From contig CM043697.1 of NCBI GenBank assembly GCA_023935145.1, forward strand, positions 54,221,001 to 54,285,000: a DNA stretch of 64,000 bases, given 5' to 3'. Under the pieces are notes generated by a model. That model did not search any database. It saw only the letters and a program-made list of their open reading frames with translations, and was not told the DNA's origin. Below, in pieces: positions 1 through 12,969 of the stretch. A program made the translations under genes and the position numbers. Position 1 is the stretch's first letter, and each line of letters opens with the position of its first letter. Origin of the DNA: Bretschneidera sinensis (Eukaryota; Streptophyta; Magnoliopsida; Brassicales; Akaniaceae).

Positions 1-68
1 TGTTGTTTCACTTATAAGAAGAAGAACTGAATATAGAAACCCTAGTAACTATATAAGGTTATATATAT

Positions 69-1253
69 TGTTAACTAAGGCAACCCAAAAGGGGGTGAAT
101 TGGGTTCAATTTTTTTTCAACAAATTTAAATCAGATAATCAAACAAGTAAGATCAAAGCAAGTAAGCAATAATAATAAACTTGTTGAAAATTAAAAGAGT
201 AAGGGATGAGAGATTGAAAACTTGATTTATAGTGGTTCTGTTATTCCTTATGCCTAAGTACACTCTTCAAGAGATATTCTTGAGAGTTCACATTACTATT
301 CCAAGCAAATATGCACCAAGCAACTTCCAAGGTGTTGCCCAAACCTTTACGAGAATTTTCCTCACAAGAAATTTCTTAACACTCAAGAACACTCAACAAG
401 AGTTACACCAACTCTTTTACAAGATGAGAATGAAGGAAAGGTTTTGGTACACAAGAGAGAGAATTTAATTAATGCTTACAACTTAGAAATTTTCTCTCTC
501 ACAAGCTCTTAACTTAAGAATGACTCAATTTTATATTTGGAAAACTTGAAGGAGTAATAAATGAGCTCTTTAATCAATTTGATTTTTCTAGTTGAAAATA
601 AATGCTCATTGATGATGAGTATTTATGCTTCTAGCTTTTTAATGACCATTAGACACAAAATATGACCATTTGGATTATTAAATGCATTGACCCACATCTT
701 AATTTTTGAAAACTAATCGTTATTTTGACAGAGTAGTCGACTATCTCTTTGAAAAACAAAGACAAAATTTGAATCTTCGAGCTGGTAGTCGACTATCTTA
801 AGGAGGTAGTCAATTACCTCAAGAAATATTGAATTAGGTATTAAAATTTTCGAGGAGGTAGTTGACTATCTAAAGTTTCTGTCCAATTTTGGAGTTTTGG
901 CCAAACGTCATATAATCGACTATCATTTTCACATAGTTGACTATCCTTTTTGCAAAAAACAACATTTTACTTAAAATCTTGTAAAAATTATTTGTGAAAA
1001 ATAATTTTGAGCCATAATTGAATCAAGAGCAGGTAGAAAGAATAACATAGGACTTAACCTTGACTAAACTAAGAATCTCTCATTTCACTTCTTTTTCAAA
1101 TTAACTTCAAAGGTTCAAAGATATCATGTGCACACACTACTCTGCATTACTTTTCATGTGTGTGCCCTGCACTATATCACTTAAAATGGCTAGATAAAGT
1201 AAAATTAGCACAATAATTTGTCTTATCATTATCAAAATCAATATGAGTCATCA
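69..1253 (-). mobile_element. Solo LTR of a SIRE-like Copia retrotransposon
   Basis: On the minus strand this reads like the LTRs of the full Copia element at 29434-46870. It starts TGATGACTC, has a matching block of self-complementary GTCGAC motifs, a matching stretch around the gene-flanking 'gtgttgcccaaacc' segment (near 336-355), and ends in GTTAACA beside the 'cacccccttttgggtt' type terminus. Ends are TG...CA and the flanking pentamer TATAT occurs at 64-68 and 1254-1258, which is the expected 5-bp target duplication. No internal retrotransposon sequence is attached, so this is a solo LTR left by LTR-LTR recombination. The TATAT duplication lies in AT-rich sequence and could partly be chance. 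The length, about 1185 bp, matches the 1178-bp 3' LTR of the full element. Confidence 0.82.
734..795. repeat. Two TAGTCGACTA palindromes in the solo LTR
   Basis: Perfect 10-bp palindromes TAGTCGACTA lie at 734-743 and 786-795, with several imperfect copies further on to about 945. They occupy the position of the CAGTCGACTG palindromes in the full Copia element of this window. They are probably part of the U3 regulatory region of the LTR. Confidence 0.75.
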
Positions 1254-2322
1254 TATATGATAGTTTTTTAATTGAAGTATTTTTTATGAAAATTTTCCCC
1301 TTAAAGTTTGACTTTTATTTTTTATATTGTAGAACTCGTAAGTTCTATGTATTTATGTTAGTATATAATTATATGTTAATATATTGATTTAAATCGAGTT
1401 GAGTCAAGATGTATTTAGTGCTCTAGCTTAAAATGTTTAAGTTTTATTAAGTTAAGTCATACTATGTTTAGCCTCGACTAAAATATTTTATGAGTAAAAA
1501 ATTCTATACAAAATTGACGTATGAAGCGTTATGAACGATCCAAAAGTTGAGCTTACCTAGCTGATTTACAGCCCTTGAAACAATGCTTTCAACAAAATTT
1601 GTAGAAGGGATTTATCATGTTAACTAAATACTAGGATATACGGTTACCTTCGAATAATTAATGTTGTTTCTTAATAGTATAATTGTCATTATAGGAGTTG
1701 GAGAAACAAACAATATTTGCTTAATATTTTTTATAAGAAGTTAGCAAAGCTAACTAACTCATGATGTAGCCGGCCAGTGGATTCAATTAAGGGGACACAC
1801 TGTCTATTAATATGAATACAATGTCATGGGGTACTGGTATTAAAATTAGATAAAGAGTACTTATGTTAGGTGAACTTACTTTTTAAGAACATAAAGTGGG
1901 TCCCCAGAATACTCACGTCAAGGGTGTGTTTGCGTCTAATCACAATGATAACATTCATCTCCTCCCAAATCCCTATTTACTGCATGGAACAATAAATTTC
2001 TAAGCAAAGTCATAATGTCACCCTATCAAAGGGGCAGTGTAGTAGACTTTTTCGTTCTTCTGTCTTTTTTCTCTTTTTTTTTTTTACTTCTGATTTATAT
2101 TTGATTCAAAAACTATAAGGATCGAGGATATGCTAAAATAACAAATTTTCTTCTTATTTTTTGTTGGCTAGTTAAACTTCTTTAGTATATATTTACACAA
2201 CATCATGTCACATGGATGTGTTTATTATTAACTACTAAGTATTGACAATTAAGAATAATTGAGGCCAATCTTCTTGGTTAAGACTGAGGAGAAAGATAGA
2301 CGTGGTCTGGCGATTTCCATTC

Positions 2323-2360
<38 letters not shown>

Positions 2361-2903
2361 TTGTATATAATTTATAAGTTAAATTTATAAATTATAAGTT
2401 ATATACATGATTATATATATTATTTGCGTTATAATTTTAAGCTTTTAAATCATATTGGTGTTTATCTATATATATCAAATTTATGTTTGTGTATTTTTCA
2501 ACATGTGAAGTACTCATAACCTTAACGGTTATCAATACAATTCTTCTATTATTACCCTTCAATGTAAAATATAAAATTGCATGTTCTAGAAAAGAAAAAG
2601 TTAACCACCCTTGTAATTAAGTTAGTTTCCCTAAGCAAATTATTGATCAGTAATCAGCAAAAAAAATTTATCTTCGTAAAGGCATTTAACGACCTTAGCT
2701 AGCAGGAAGAGAGAGAGCAACAAGTTTTAATGTGGTAAGACTACCAGTAACAAAACTTTTTGATGGAATGAACAAAAAAGGAAATTATTACCACTATTAG
2801 GCTTAGCAAATTATGCTAATTAAGTTTTTATGGGTCATTCTCTTAGATAGATAGTCTCAGCATATATACAAACATCAAATTCAACAAAAGAGGAAGTTTT
2901 GTT
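1254..2903. other. Intergenic region, no gene seen
   Basis: AT-rich sequence between the solo LTR and the 3' end of the LBD gene. I see no coding potential on either strand beyond short chance frames. It holds a TA microsatellite (2328-2357). The last 100-200 bases probably include the 3' untranslated region of the LBD gene, but no polyadenylation site could be fixed. Confidence 0.6.
2328..2357. repeat. (TA)n microsatellite
   Basis: Uninterrupted AT dinucleotide run of 30 bp in the intergenic region downstream of the LBD gene. Confidence 0.95.
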
Positions 2904-4180
2904 TTAGTTCCTCATCATCCTAAGTGCCAATGCTTGAAGCTCACCCAAGTCAGTGGTAGTGTTGTTGCTATATGGTAGCCTCTTCTTAGGACAACCTTGA
3001 AATGGAAAATCCTCTGATCTGCTGCTTTCCATTTCTTGCATGTTTATACAATCATTACTGCTTTGATGATCAACAGATTCAAGTGAGCTCTGTGGAGAGA
3101 TGGGAATATTCATGTAATTATTAGTTGGATAATAATTTGGATCTGATGAAGGCAACGACCCTGCAGCAGCCCACTGATTCTCCATAGTAATATTGTTACG
3201 CGAATGCACCGTGTAATTATTTTGAGCAAGTTGAGCCTTCACTTGCATCAATTGAGCTTGCAAGCATGCCACCTATATATATCATCATTCAACAAACAGA
3301 ATCAGATACAAACAATTGAAGTTTAGAATTTTAACTACTAATTACGGCTCTTGCTAATTAGAAGAAACTAATCATGCAAACAAGTTGAAAAAATGTCAGC
3401 TGGTGAAACTTCTTGAATTGAGATAACCCACTTTAATTTCTAGTAATTGCATATATAGGAAAAAGAACGATGTTAGGGGAGACCCAGCAATACCACCCGT
3501 ACTTGTCATAATATCATTCAAACCAACTAATCAAAGATCATTTTTTTTTACGCTTGTTACATATTTTCTCACTCGTTACAATGGTTTCTGAAAATAAAAT
3601 GGTCAGTCACTAAACAAGTTTCACGATGTGATAAAATATTACTTGTTAACATTTTCAGATAGTAAAATTGAATGATAATTTCGGGAGTATAAATATCTTT
3701 CCTAAATTACTGGAAATGAAGCTTATGACCTCTATCCATTCATGAAAATGTGCAAGTGAGCAAATCCCATTCAAGAGACATTGGCAAAAGTCTGACCTCT
3801 ACCCATTAATGATATTCCAATGAGCTAGTGAGTAGATAAATTTGGAAACAAAAAAATAAGAGAAGAGAAAAGAGAATAGTGACCTGTTGCTGCAAGGCAA
3901 AAATGTGAGCAACGCAACCATAAACAGGATCTCGAATCCGGGCTTGAGCTTCATAGGCAATAGTAACAACAGCTTCACAGCGGTCGTGAGCAGGGACATG
4001 AAGCAACAATTTGGAAACATTGCTAGCTCCAAATACCTTATGTATGGCTGCGAATCTTTCAGGGCCCTGTTCTGAGCAAAAATAAGGAGCAAATATGCAA
4101 TCAGAGGCGCATTTTCGCCTCAGGAACTTGCATGCACCACAAGGAGATCCAATGCCATTTCCATTTCCAGATGATGCCAT
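2904..4180 (-). CDS. LBD16-like: LOB-domain (LBD) transcription factor, class I, LBD16-like
   Basis: Plant-specific nuclear DNA-binding protein; close relatives act downstream of auxin response factors in lateral-root initiation (family knowledge). Two exons: 4180-3884 (99 codons) and 3272-2904 (122 codons plus stop), joined by a 611-bp GT-AG intron, give 221 residues, normal for the family. The LOB domain is complete: CX2CX6CX3C zinc motif at C14, C17, C24, C28; a GAS block around residues 43-60 ([12 protein letters not shown]); and the leucine-zipper-like LX6LX3LX6L with L96, L103, L107, L114 spanning the splice junction. This class I zipper and the [14 protein letters not shown] start are most like LBD16. 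The C-terminal half is variable, rich in Ser, Asn and Gln, as expected for an activation region. The start is the only in-frame Met before the conserved block. No frame damage is visible, so it is probably functional. The exact orthologue (LBD16 versus LBD29 and others) is not proven. Confidence 0.95.
3273..3883 (-). other. Intron of the LBD gene
   Basis: Donor GTCACT follows codon CAG at 3884, and acceptor TATATAG precedes codon GTG at 3272, so the intron is phase 0. Its position inside the leucine-zipper-like coil is the conserved intron site of many class I LBD genes. Confidence 0.9.
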
Positions 4181-4357
4181 CTTACTAAAATAAAAAATGT
4201 TAAAAAGAAGAAATAAAGATGGAGATGGAGGGAATCTTAATTCTTAAGTACTAGCAAGGAGTATAATTTTTTAGGCGCACGAGCACACTAGGAAATGGTG
4301 CCCCAAAAAACAAAAGAAGGGGGGGACTTTGTTTTTGAGGGTATATTGCAGAGTGGG

Positions 4358-4400
4358 TATATAGCTTCAGTGGGGATTTGGGGGTTTAAGGGGTCTTATA
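4358..4400 (-). promoter_or_regulatory. Candidate TATA boxes of the LBD gene
   Basis: On the minus strand, TATATA lies near 4358-4363 and TTTATAAG near 4393-4400, about 180-220 bases upstream of the start codon at 4180. Either could be the core promoter. A single auxin-response-like TGTCTC core (GAGACA on the plus strand, 4816-4821) lies about 640 bases upstream; alone it is weak evidence. Confidence 0.4.
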
Positions 4401-7116
4401 AAGGGCTGAAATTGGGGGACATTGAAGGTCTTTATGTAGGGTTCTAAGGGGACAATTATTAATGGCTTATGCAATATGAAGCTTGTATTTCAATGGGTTT
4501 AGATTAGACCAACTTAATTATATGCAGAGTTTAAATTACTAAAGGTTTTCTTTTTAATTAATGGTGACTACTTATAGAGTTTGGTTTTTTATTGTTTCAA
4601 TTTTTCTTCTTCTTTAATTTATACAGCAAGTTTGATTTTTAGGAGCTTTATAATATTTTTTCCGCCGAACGCCGCACCTGGGAACTGCTGCTGTTTGTCG
4701 CTTTGTGAAGTTAGTATACTGGCAACTGCCGGTAAAGCCTACCGACAACCACTTGTACACGTGAAATTAGGGCTCATTGAAAACATTTAAGGAACCATTT
4801 TTATTAAATATGGCAGAGACAAAACAATTTTTTGTTATTTCGAAAATTAACAACCAAAGCTGCAAAGTTGATAAATGACTCCCTACTTTAAAAGCCTGGT
4901 GAAACAAGCAGATGTTATTTCTTCACTTTGTTTCTAGAATTGCGGCCAACATAGTAATTAAAAAATAGGTATCATTTTTGTTGGTAAAATGCAATTATAT
5001 TAAGTTTGATAGTAGTTCTAAAATTTTGAAAAAATTATTAGCTCATTTTATCGTCAAAAAATTTAACAGAAAAATAAAAAATATAATTTTTTTTATTTAA
5101 TTCAATCACATGTGTTCAACAGGTAACTCGCATCTCATATTACGTGATAGAAAAAAAAATCTTTGTTAATCCTACTGTCATCTTTAGCTATTTTAATTGT
5201 AATTATTATATATTAACTAAAACTATTGACAAAATGTTGATTTTCATACAAGTTAAGATTAAGTTATTATTATCAAATATGAGAGGTGTAACTGTATTTT
5301 ATCCTCTCTTTTAACTAGGTTTATTGAGTTTGAGGGCTACACAAATTAATGTGTAGTCTTCCCCTTTCCCTTTTTCTTGAGAAATTACGGAGTATTTTGG
5401 ACTTTATAAAATAATCTCCGTATCTTAGTTATAACTTTTGGAAACTCAAATTATATTATTGATGGATTAAAAGAAATTTTTTGAAAAATTACATAAATTA
5501 CTATTCGAGTTTCAAGAAGATATTACTTGAGTTTACAAGAATTATTAAGGCGCAAAGATACTATTCTATAAGATATAAAGCATCCAATAGTTTTTTTTTT
5601 CAATCTTTAATTTTACCATCTTTTGTGCCTGTGCTATGGCAAATGAATTTAGCCAACACATTGCTCCTCTTCTAGTAAAGTTATAAAAACTGTACCCTCG
5701 TGTACATTGCACCATTTGTGACATGAGACAAACAAAAGGAAAAAGAAAAGGGCAACTTAAAAGTGGAAACAATGTTGCTGTGAGGCCATCATTAAGTTTG
5801 TAAAAGCACATCACCGCCCGCAATCAAAATTCAAAACTGTGCTCAGCCTCGTGCAAAGGTACAGTTACTGAAGCAGTCATTCTAATGTTGATTTATAAAG
5901 AAAGAATGATCAAACTCTGCTTCTGCGTTTGAAGTATAATTAAGGAAAGCAATGGTTGATGTAGTTTTTCAACAAATTCTAATTATTAGAATTGCATCAT
6001 CAGCATATGGAAGAATTTGAATGAATGCATGATGAACAAAGGGATCCAGCTAGCTGGACATAAAAGACCAGACATGAATGAATGGGATCGTCATCCTTAA
6101 CAAGGGCTCAATGTACATTATATATAATAGTAATACAGAAAGCAAAACTGCAAAAAGGGAAACCAAAACAACATGAATGGGATCGTCACCCTTAACAAGG
6201 GATAATGGCTGTTTGCATGAAAAAGTCATATACATGCAAAATTGCAGATAATCCAAGCATATATAACATAACCATCATTTATTTGACGGTCATTAACATC
6301 ATTCATGCACATGGCACACATTTAAACTCTCTAAAACATCAATCATCCAACTCTCATCCTCAGAAATTATTAGGTAAATAGAGTCCACCACATCAAATGA
6401 AGGTACATTCATCCGTTTAAGATCAAAGAAACGAATATAAATTCATTGAAATTGAGTTTATATGGATATGATTCGAAATTCTTTAATTGTCTTCCACTAC
6501 TGGATTTGTTTCCTCACTCTTTTTCTTTTACATTTCTCATGCCAATCATAGACGCAAGGAAACAGCCAGAATTGAAGGACAACCCATTGCTCCTGATGAG
6601 CTCTCATTCATTCAATACACTACCCGGAGCGTCTAGAGATCAAGACCTGATTAACAATCTCCCTGCCTAAAAATTTTAATGTTCAAATGCAATAGAGCTA
6701 CATGCTTCTCAAAGTACGGTCATGGCACTGCTTTAAAATGAACTGAACTTTAATACATGCAGTGATGACATTCAAGAAAAAGACAAGGGTGTCAAATTGC
6801 ACTCGGGTAAATTTTTAGAGCAAGAAAACATAATAAAATGTCATGCACGAGTTGATAGATCTTACAAGTAAAACCCACAAATGGCAAAAGAACAGATCCT
6901 CATTGGAGTAGATAACATCCAAAGTAGAACCTTTTTTTTTCCCTTTGGTTACTCCCAAAGTATCATTTACATGGCCAAAAACTGAAGTTGAAAAGATCTC
7001 CTACTAAACCCCAAAATGAGATCTTCTAAAGACTAACTTCACTTGAAGAATGCTCAAATTTCTTTACAGGCTATGACCATTCCCCAAAACTTTACATTAT
7101 ATCCATTTACCTCACT
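4401..7116. other. Intergenic region between the LBD promoter and the PARP1 pseudogene 3' end
   Basis: No gene is supported. Short open frames here are AT-rich and share no motif with known families. A direct repeat of about 26 bp (core ATGGGATCGTCA) occurs at about 6081-6107 and 6176-6202. The last 200 bases before 7117 may be the former 3' untranslated region of the PARP1 gene. Confidence 0.55.
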
Positions 7117-9030
7117 TCATCTCTTGTGATGAAACCTCACCTTCAACAAGAACTGCATCTTAACCTGTCCGAGAAAACAACCTCAGTCAAATACACACCC
7201 CACAGATATGTATTCATCACAGAGCATAATCATACATATGCATCATGCATGAATAAATGATAAGGAGATAATGCTCATGATAAAAGCACTAATTTTGGAC
7301 ATATACATGGTTAGAAAGAGCCTAATCATAGGGTAAAACATTCACATATGAATTACAATAAATAAAAGAAGAGTATTAGGTGATGAAAAGATTAATAAAT
7401 AATGAATCAATTATTATAAATCTCAACGAGTTGGTTGTGCTCATACCTAATTCAATGAGAAATAAACTGGAGACAACCACAGCAGTATACATCCATAGGC
7501 CAATTCAAGATGTCTTTTTTACAAGCAATTTTGACTATTTTCAATATCAACCGTTCTCAAGCTGATTTCAGATCGGAAATTCCAATGGTGAAACATTCTG
7601 ATTCAGTACTCGCATTACTGAAAAGCGAAGACAAATATTTTCACCTCCAGGAGAGAAGAAAAATGGGAAAAGAAAAAAAAAGGAGGTAGTTGATCAATTT
7701 AGGAAATTGCCTATCTGCCTTCATAACAACTACTCTGGTATTACTTATGTCGTGTCATTATGGCAATACAGAGTAGAAAACTTGTATACACATTGCAGCA
7801 GAACCAGAGACCTCACTATACTTCCGTGCTACTATTATGGCATCACCAAAGATAAGTGAAAGACTAAGTCAAAACTCACAAAAGGATAGTTCAAACAAAG
7901 TAATAAGACTTAAAATGAGCAAAATCTAAAACTACAACTTACCTGAGCCATATTATAAACAATGTACTCATTATGCATCAGCTCAGAGGCCTTGACATTA
8001 GACGAGACTCGTTTCCCACAAGGCACAATGACATCATCCCTCCACCTCGAAAATCCTGACTCCTCAGGTACTTTCTTTCCAAGTCCTTTCGTAGAGTGCT
8101 TTCCTCGAGGAGGTTAGTCGATATACTGTAAAACCACACAAGAAAACGAAGTTATAAGAAAGAATAAATGCAAGTTTGAAGGTCGTCCATTTCTTCATTT
8201 TCTGCTAAGAACGTTTGAAACTAGTTTCTGAGCTAAATAATGTTTCTCAAACACCAGGGAGACAAATTTTTGGTGAAATACTGTCCAATACCACGTTTCC
8301 AAGTACATAAACAACGTAAAATTGTCACTTCAATGTCTTATTTTATCAATAAAATTTTCAATTTAATATGCAAGCTGGTTTAACCAAGACGATTCACTCT
8401 GAAATACCAATTTGGATATGACGGACAATGGTATAGATAGGACTACTGAACATTCCAAAATGAAAGAAAACTTTCGAAAAATAAAAGATAAAAAAGGATA
8501 CAAATCCAACATAAGTTCATGTACATAGTAATAAACAAAGGACATGAGTTACAGCACACATACGGAGACATAAACACATATTATGGAATGCAGACTAACC
8601 TTGGCCTTTGTGAGCTCATAGACCTGCCCCAAGGCAACTTTACTTAGAAGCATTAGGCCCACAGGATTTTTCTTATCAGTATAGCAATACTGAGCACTCT
8701 TACTGACAAGGTCAGCAAAGTAAATCCCCTTGCCAAACTGTAATAGAAACATATTAAAAAGTTAGCTCAGTGTAGTAGGCAGACATACTAGACATGCACA
8801 TTTATGCATGTTGTATGTGTCTTAGCACCCCATATAAACCCTCATAACATAAATTTTTTTTTCATAACATATTTTGATGTATATATGACGGCATGCACAA
8901 CACACACACATAGGCATCTCTGGAGAGAGAGAGAGAGAGAGAGAACCATATAGCCAGTAGCCGGAGCTTCTGGAGGAGCTATTCTCAGTCCTTGGCTAAG
9001 TATTCCAACAAAATTGGTCAATCGAGAGAG
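7117..9030 (-). pseudogene. PARP1: PARP1 pseudogene catalytic-domain exons
   Basis: Four exons of the ADP-ribosyltransferase fold survive: about 9030-8945 ([20 protein letters not shown]), 8737-8600 (46 codons, [20 protein letters not shown]...), 8125-7943 (61 codons) and 7164-7117 (last 16 codons with stop). The nicotinamide-binding Tyr and Ser region ([12 protein letters not shown]) and the catalytic Glu context ([13 protein letters not shown]) are present. The histidine of the H-Y-E triad is lost because the LLWHGS block is deleted to LLS. The third exon has an in-frame TAA as its fourth codon, where relatives have a sense codon before [13 protein letters not shown]. All splice sites of the last three exons are GT-AG. 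Confidence 0.87.
8922..8944. repeat. (GA)n microsatellite in a PARP1 pseudogene intron
   Basis: About eleven GA units directly next to the donor site of the SRLTN-encoding exon. Confidence 0.9.
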
Positions 9031-9397
9031 AAGAAAATTTTTAGTTATACTTCTACCAAAAATCCCAAAAGGTTCCTAATACTCCAGTGGGTCACAGAAC
9101 AAAAACATAAAAGTAGCAACTCGTATGAAAATTTAAATACTACAGAATATTTTTTATATAAAAAAGTAAGTTAATTAATCTCAGCTTACCATGCCAGAGA
9201 AGCATCCTGTTACCAAGCCTTTCTCAGTGTGGAGCAAACTTATCAAATTCCCTTTCCCTTTCAAGTGAAAAAACTTCCTCCAGTTCAAGAGTCCAATCCT
9301 GAGATATCACAGACCTGGAGCGTAAAATATAGCCCCCTGGAGTATTAGGAAACAGGCAACAAATTCAGCATAAAATATAGCCCCCTGGAGCACATAC

Positions 9398-10720
9398 CTT
9401 TCTTAATCTTAGCATGAAACTGTCCACCTGCTCGCTGAATTTTTTTCTTCCATTCTTCCTGCAAAATGAACCCCTCATGAAATCAACTGAAATTCAACAT
9501 TTATTAAGGACTTTGAAATTTCAATAAATTATGAAAGATACGGGTATAAGAAGGGCGAAAGATATCATACTATGGATTGCTTAGGTAAACCAGAAATTGA
9601 AACATTCAGATCTCCCAAACTCTGAATCTTTGAAGATTGAGAGATGCTGTTAGCAGCTTGACTTGCAGAACTGTTGTTGGATGATGGAGGAGGCATGACT
9701 CAAACAGGTTTTTCACTCTTTTGTGATCTAAACCACTGCAACCAATTGAGCAAAACCAAAATTATAGTCTGAAAGCCTTTCCATATTTCAGGAAACTATG
9801 TTGAATACCTTCCTAGTACCAAAGTTAGAAATTGTTTAATTACCTTGGCAAGGAATTGATTATTTGTTCCTTCTGGGATTTTCCACTCCCCTTTAACGTG
9901 ATCAGGTTCACGAGTAGAATCAGAACACTTGCTCCATGCCGATAGGTATCTGTGGCACCAATACATGCCTCCAGAATAACGAAGAGAACCAGAACAAATT
10001 GGGCAGCTACCAAGTGCTCCAAACATCATCCCATCAGCGCTAAACAAGAAATTGGAACATAAAATGTGTTTAAACTTTTATTGGTCCATGGTAATTTCAT
10101 AGAGATGCTTAGCAGCTAATCAGAAATTCACATATCAAACTTTATTCAAAAACTTAATCAATAATTAGTGTGACAACTAAAAGCAACACTTCAAAAAACA
10201 ACTATCTGAAGCTCACTACAGGAAGGACAAGCAAGCAAGAGAGTAGTATCATTAAAACACATCAAATACCAGCATTTGACAAGGTTATTTATGTCTGAAA
10301 AAAAATTACAAAATATTCGTCATTTACAAAACATGCAGCAACAGCTTGATAGTATCTTATATGAAAGTAATCACCAACGGTCAAGCAAATCAAGTTCTGA
10401 TCCTGTTGAATCTTGACCATTTGCTTCTAGCATTTCACGTAACTCTGCTGTTGTCAAATGTTTTTTGAGATCATCCTTCAGGTCCCAGAGTTCTTTAGTT
10501 TGGGCCTCCAGTTCACTTTCCAAATCAGAAGCGTTTGGATGCCCATCTAGTGAGTTAACATTTTTTGTGATGCACCCCTGCTTATTGACACATCACCTTC
10601 AGCCTTAGCAACTTTCGACTTCCGATCACCACTGGCATCTTCTCTAAGTTTTGTTCCAGCTTTTGGAGTTGATTGATACAGTTTTTCACCCCCTTTTATC
10701 TATGCTTTTGTGCCTGAAAG
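9398..10720 (-). pseudogene. PARP1: PARP1 pseudogene linker, PADR1 and BRCT exons
   Basis: The linker exon (about 10720-10375) carries REDASGDRKSKVAKAEGDVS, then a frameshift near 10565, then a leucine-rich stretch ending GSELDLLDR. The PADR1 exon 10039-9844 is cleanly open: ADGMMFGALGSCPICSGSL with the CX2C...C zinc-binding cysteines, then YLSAWSKCSDST and GEWKIPEGTNNQFL. The BRCT start (about 9700-9571) reads SLGDLNVSISGLPK, and 9458-9398 reads EEWKKKIQRAGGQ. Acceptor and donor dinucleotides are intact at each edge I could place. Confidence 0.85.
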
Positions 10721-10822
10721 AACAAGCACAATGAGAAATAGATATTTACCAGAAAACAACAAATTAGGGGTTGCTACAGCATCAGAAAATAAGCTCCTGT
10801 GACAGCAAAACAAACTTCATAC

Positions 10823-12680
10823 CACTCTTAGAAGTAGAAGGAACCTTCTTAACCAGGGCAAGAACAGTTGCCTGATCGGAAATTGGAAGGCTTTTCCATC
10901 CAGACAACTTCTCGACTTGAGTAGAAGAGGTCATTTCCATGAAACGGTTGGCATGATGCCATGCCACTCCCTTGGCCCCTTGACCATCAGGCTTGGAGGA
11001 TATACGAACCTATCAATAAAATAATAAATAATTAAAGATAAATATTCAAGTGGCATTTATGCGTTGCTAGCTATATTAATTAGATCCAATAGAAAACTCA
11101 TACGTTTAAAAGACCAAAAGGAAATATGCAAAGAAATAAAAGTTGTCAGAAAGCTTTGCATGGCTTCAAAATTTCAGAAATCAAACTGAATACATTCATG
11201 TAAAACTGAAGTTGAGCTATGTCCTTTTACCTTCAGCATTCCAGGCAGACGTGCATCTTATTTATGAAAGTATTTAACATTAAGAATTTAGTCTTAAATT
11301 GATAATACAAAGATGACTGCTACCAAGGCTTCCATAACTTTTAAATATAAACCTTTTCTTAATTACTTGTTTTTTTCTTGGAAATTAGTATGATTGAAAA
11401 ATATTGGTAAAAAAGACCCTTGGGAAAGTAAATTCTATGCCACACACAGTAGTAGAGCCATGGCGTCTTGAGTGGGAGCAATTTCCCCCACTCAATTCTT
11501 TAAAAAAAATAGATAAGCTATGTGTAATTTTTCCATATTGTTTTTAAAACCAATTCATTTTGGCCCCTACCAAAAAAGAATTTGGGTAAATATGTACTTA
11601 CAAGTTCATGTCACGAGCGTAATATTCCATATAATATGAAATTAGCAATAAAAAATGTAATTTTAAAAATACACGCATAACATGCAGTAACTGGTGGTAA
11701 TTGGTAAATGCATAAAACTTAGTATGTAATCTTACTTCGCACTCCACTTGAAGCCACAATACAAACACAAACAAAGCTGAGACCACAAAGGCAACTCTCG
11801 CCTTGCTTTATTCATTGGAGTTTTCAGCTGCGAAACTTATTTCACAACAATCAACTTGAGACTTATATTTTTTATAAGTAACTTGAGACTTATATTATTT
11901 GATACCCATTCTATTAATAGGTTTTCGGATGTTAAGGGATTGGTAGTCTTGCTAGAAGTTAGTTGAGACAACATAAATATCGTGTATCCATTAGATTGTT
12001 TGCTTATGAACTTAGCAACAATCAGCAAATGTAGAGAGGGCATTTTCTGAAATGAAATTTCTGAATAATCGTTTGTGCAACCGAATGAAAGATCATTTGA
12101 TGAACGATTACTTAGTAACTTAAATTGAGAAAGATTTACTTAATAGCATTGACGATGAAGTGATTTAGCATTGCCAAAGTATAAAAATTCGTCCAGGACC
12201 ATTCTAAGAAGTTATCAATATATACTGAAATTTTATTTTCTAAAAGACGATATCAATTAATGTATCTAGATTCTTGTCATACACTTAAACTTTATAAGAT
12301 CCTCAAAAATAATGACTATATTCTTGGATAACTCCTATTTATTCCCCCAAATTTTCCTGGACAGTCCACTTGTAATTATCCATTGGAATATCAGGACTAT
12401 CAAGCTGCAAAGTCAGATATGTAGGTAACCCAAGCATAGTAGAATAGTTTCCAGAGAAAAGTAGACAAAGAGACAGAAAATTACTTCTCCTTTCATAATC
12501 TTTTGGCTGCAGAACCTGCAAGTAGCACAAAAAGTTTGTGAAACTTCAATACCGTATTCCATTTAAGTGACAGCAGCATTCTTATTCGTGAGCCCACCAC
12601 CCTCCACGTACTTTCTAATTTTTTTATTGATCTTCCCAGCGAAGTGATTCTATGCCTTCAACATCATCATTCCTAGAAGC
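10823..12680 (-). pseudogene. PARP1: PARP1 pseudogene exons for rest of Zn1 and for Zn2
   Basis: About 12680-12560 encodes DVEGIESLRWEDQ, then is interrupted by stops before the KYVEGGG-like end, completing Zn1. About 12530-12490 encodes the start of Zn2 (FCSQKIMKGE) and ends at a GTAATT donor. Exon 11009-10823 continues with VRISSKPDGQ, AWHHANRFMEM and WKSLPISDQATV, which is the second half of Zn2 with the conserved HH...C-type region (the usual Cys after HHAN is Arg here). Both flanking splice sites of 11009-10823 are good. Between these exons sits the hAT relic. Confidence 0.82.
11440..12240 (+). mobile_element. hAT-type transposase relic inside a PARP1 intron
   Basis: In the plus strand, 12031-12190 encodes VERAFSEMKFLNNRLCNRM followed by DHLMNDYLVT, two stops, and LLNSIDDEVI. 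This is the C-terminal hAT dimerisation region of the plant TTF-type zinc-finger transposases. Just upstream (11925-12040) another frame gives FSDVKGLVVLLE and YPLDCLLMNLA, also typical of that domain. Frameshifts and stops make it non-functional. The segment near 11480-11510 contains GAGTGGG...CCCACTC and a TTTTGGCCCC-like stretch that resemble the ends of such elements, but no terminal repeats or target duplication could be fixed. Confidence 0.75.
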
Positions 12681-12969
12681 AAAACAAAGGTATAAAAGTC
12701 AATAACTGGATCCATCCAGATTATCCATTGGAATTTCTGATAACAAATATACACACGATTTTATCTGGTTTGCTTTCTTCAGTATGCAATCAGCATGGTG
12801 CCACATCTAGTTCAGAAAACAAATAGAAAGTCAGAATTCTTCAACTTCGTTCTTTTATGTGAAGGGGAAAAAAAGAAGTTAATTAAGCTAAGAGGATTCA
12901 AGCAACCATCACATATATAGCATCGCTTAAGTAAAGGAGTAATTAAAGCTCAAAATTTAGACAAAACAC

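Noticed and set aside
3799..4092. Second minus-strand frame over the LBD first exon
   Set aside because: It is an out-of-frame shadow of the conserved LOB domain.
9187..9262. Open segment reading HLKGKGNLISLLHTEKGLVT in the PARP1 pseudogene, as a possible WGR exon
   Set aside because: I see no WGR motif and cannot match it to a PARP1 domain, so it was left unassigned.
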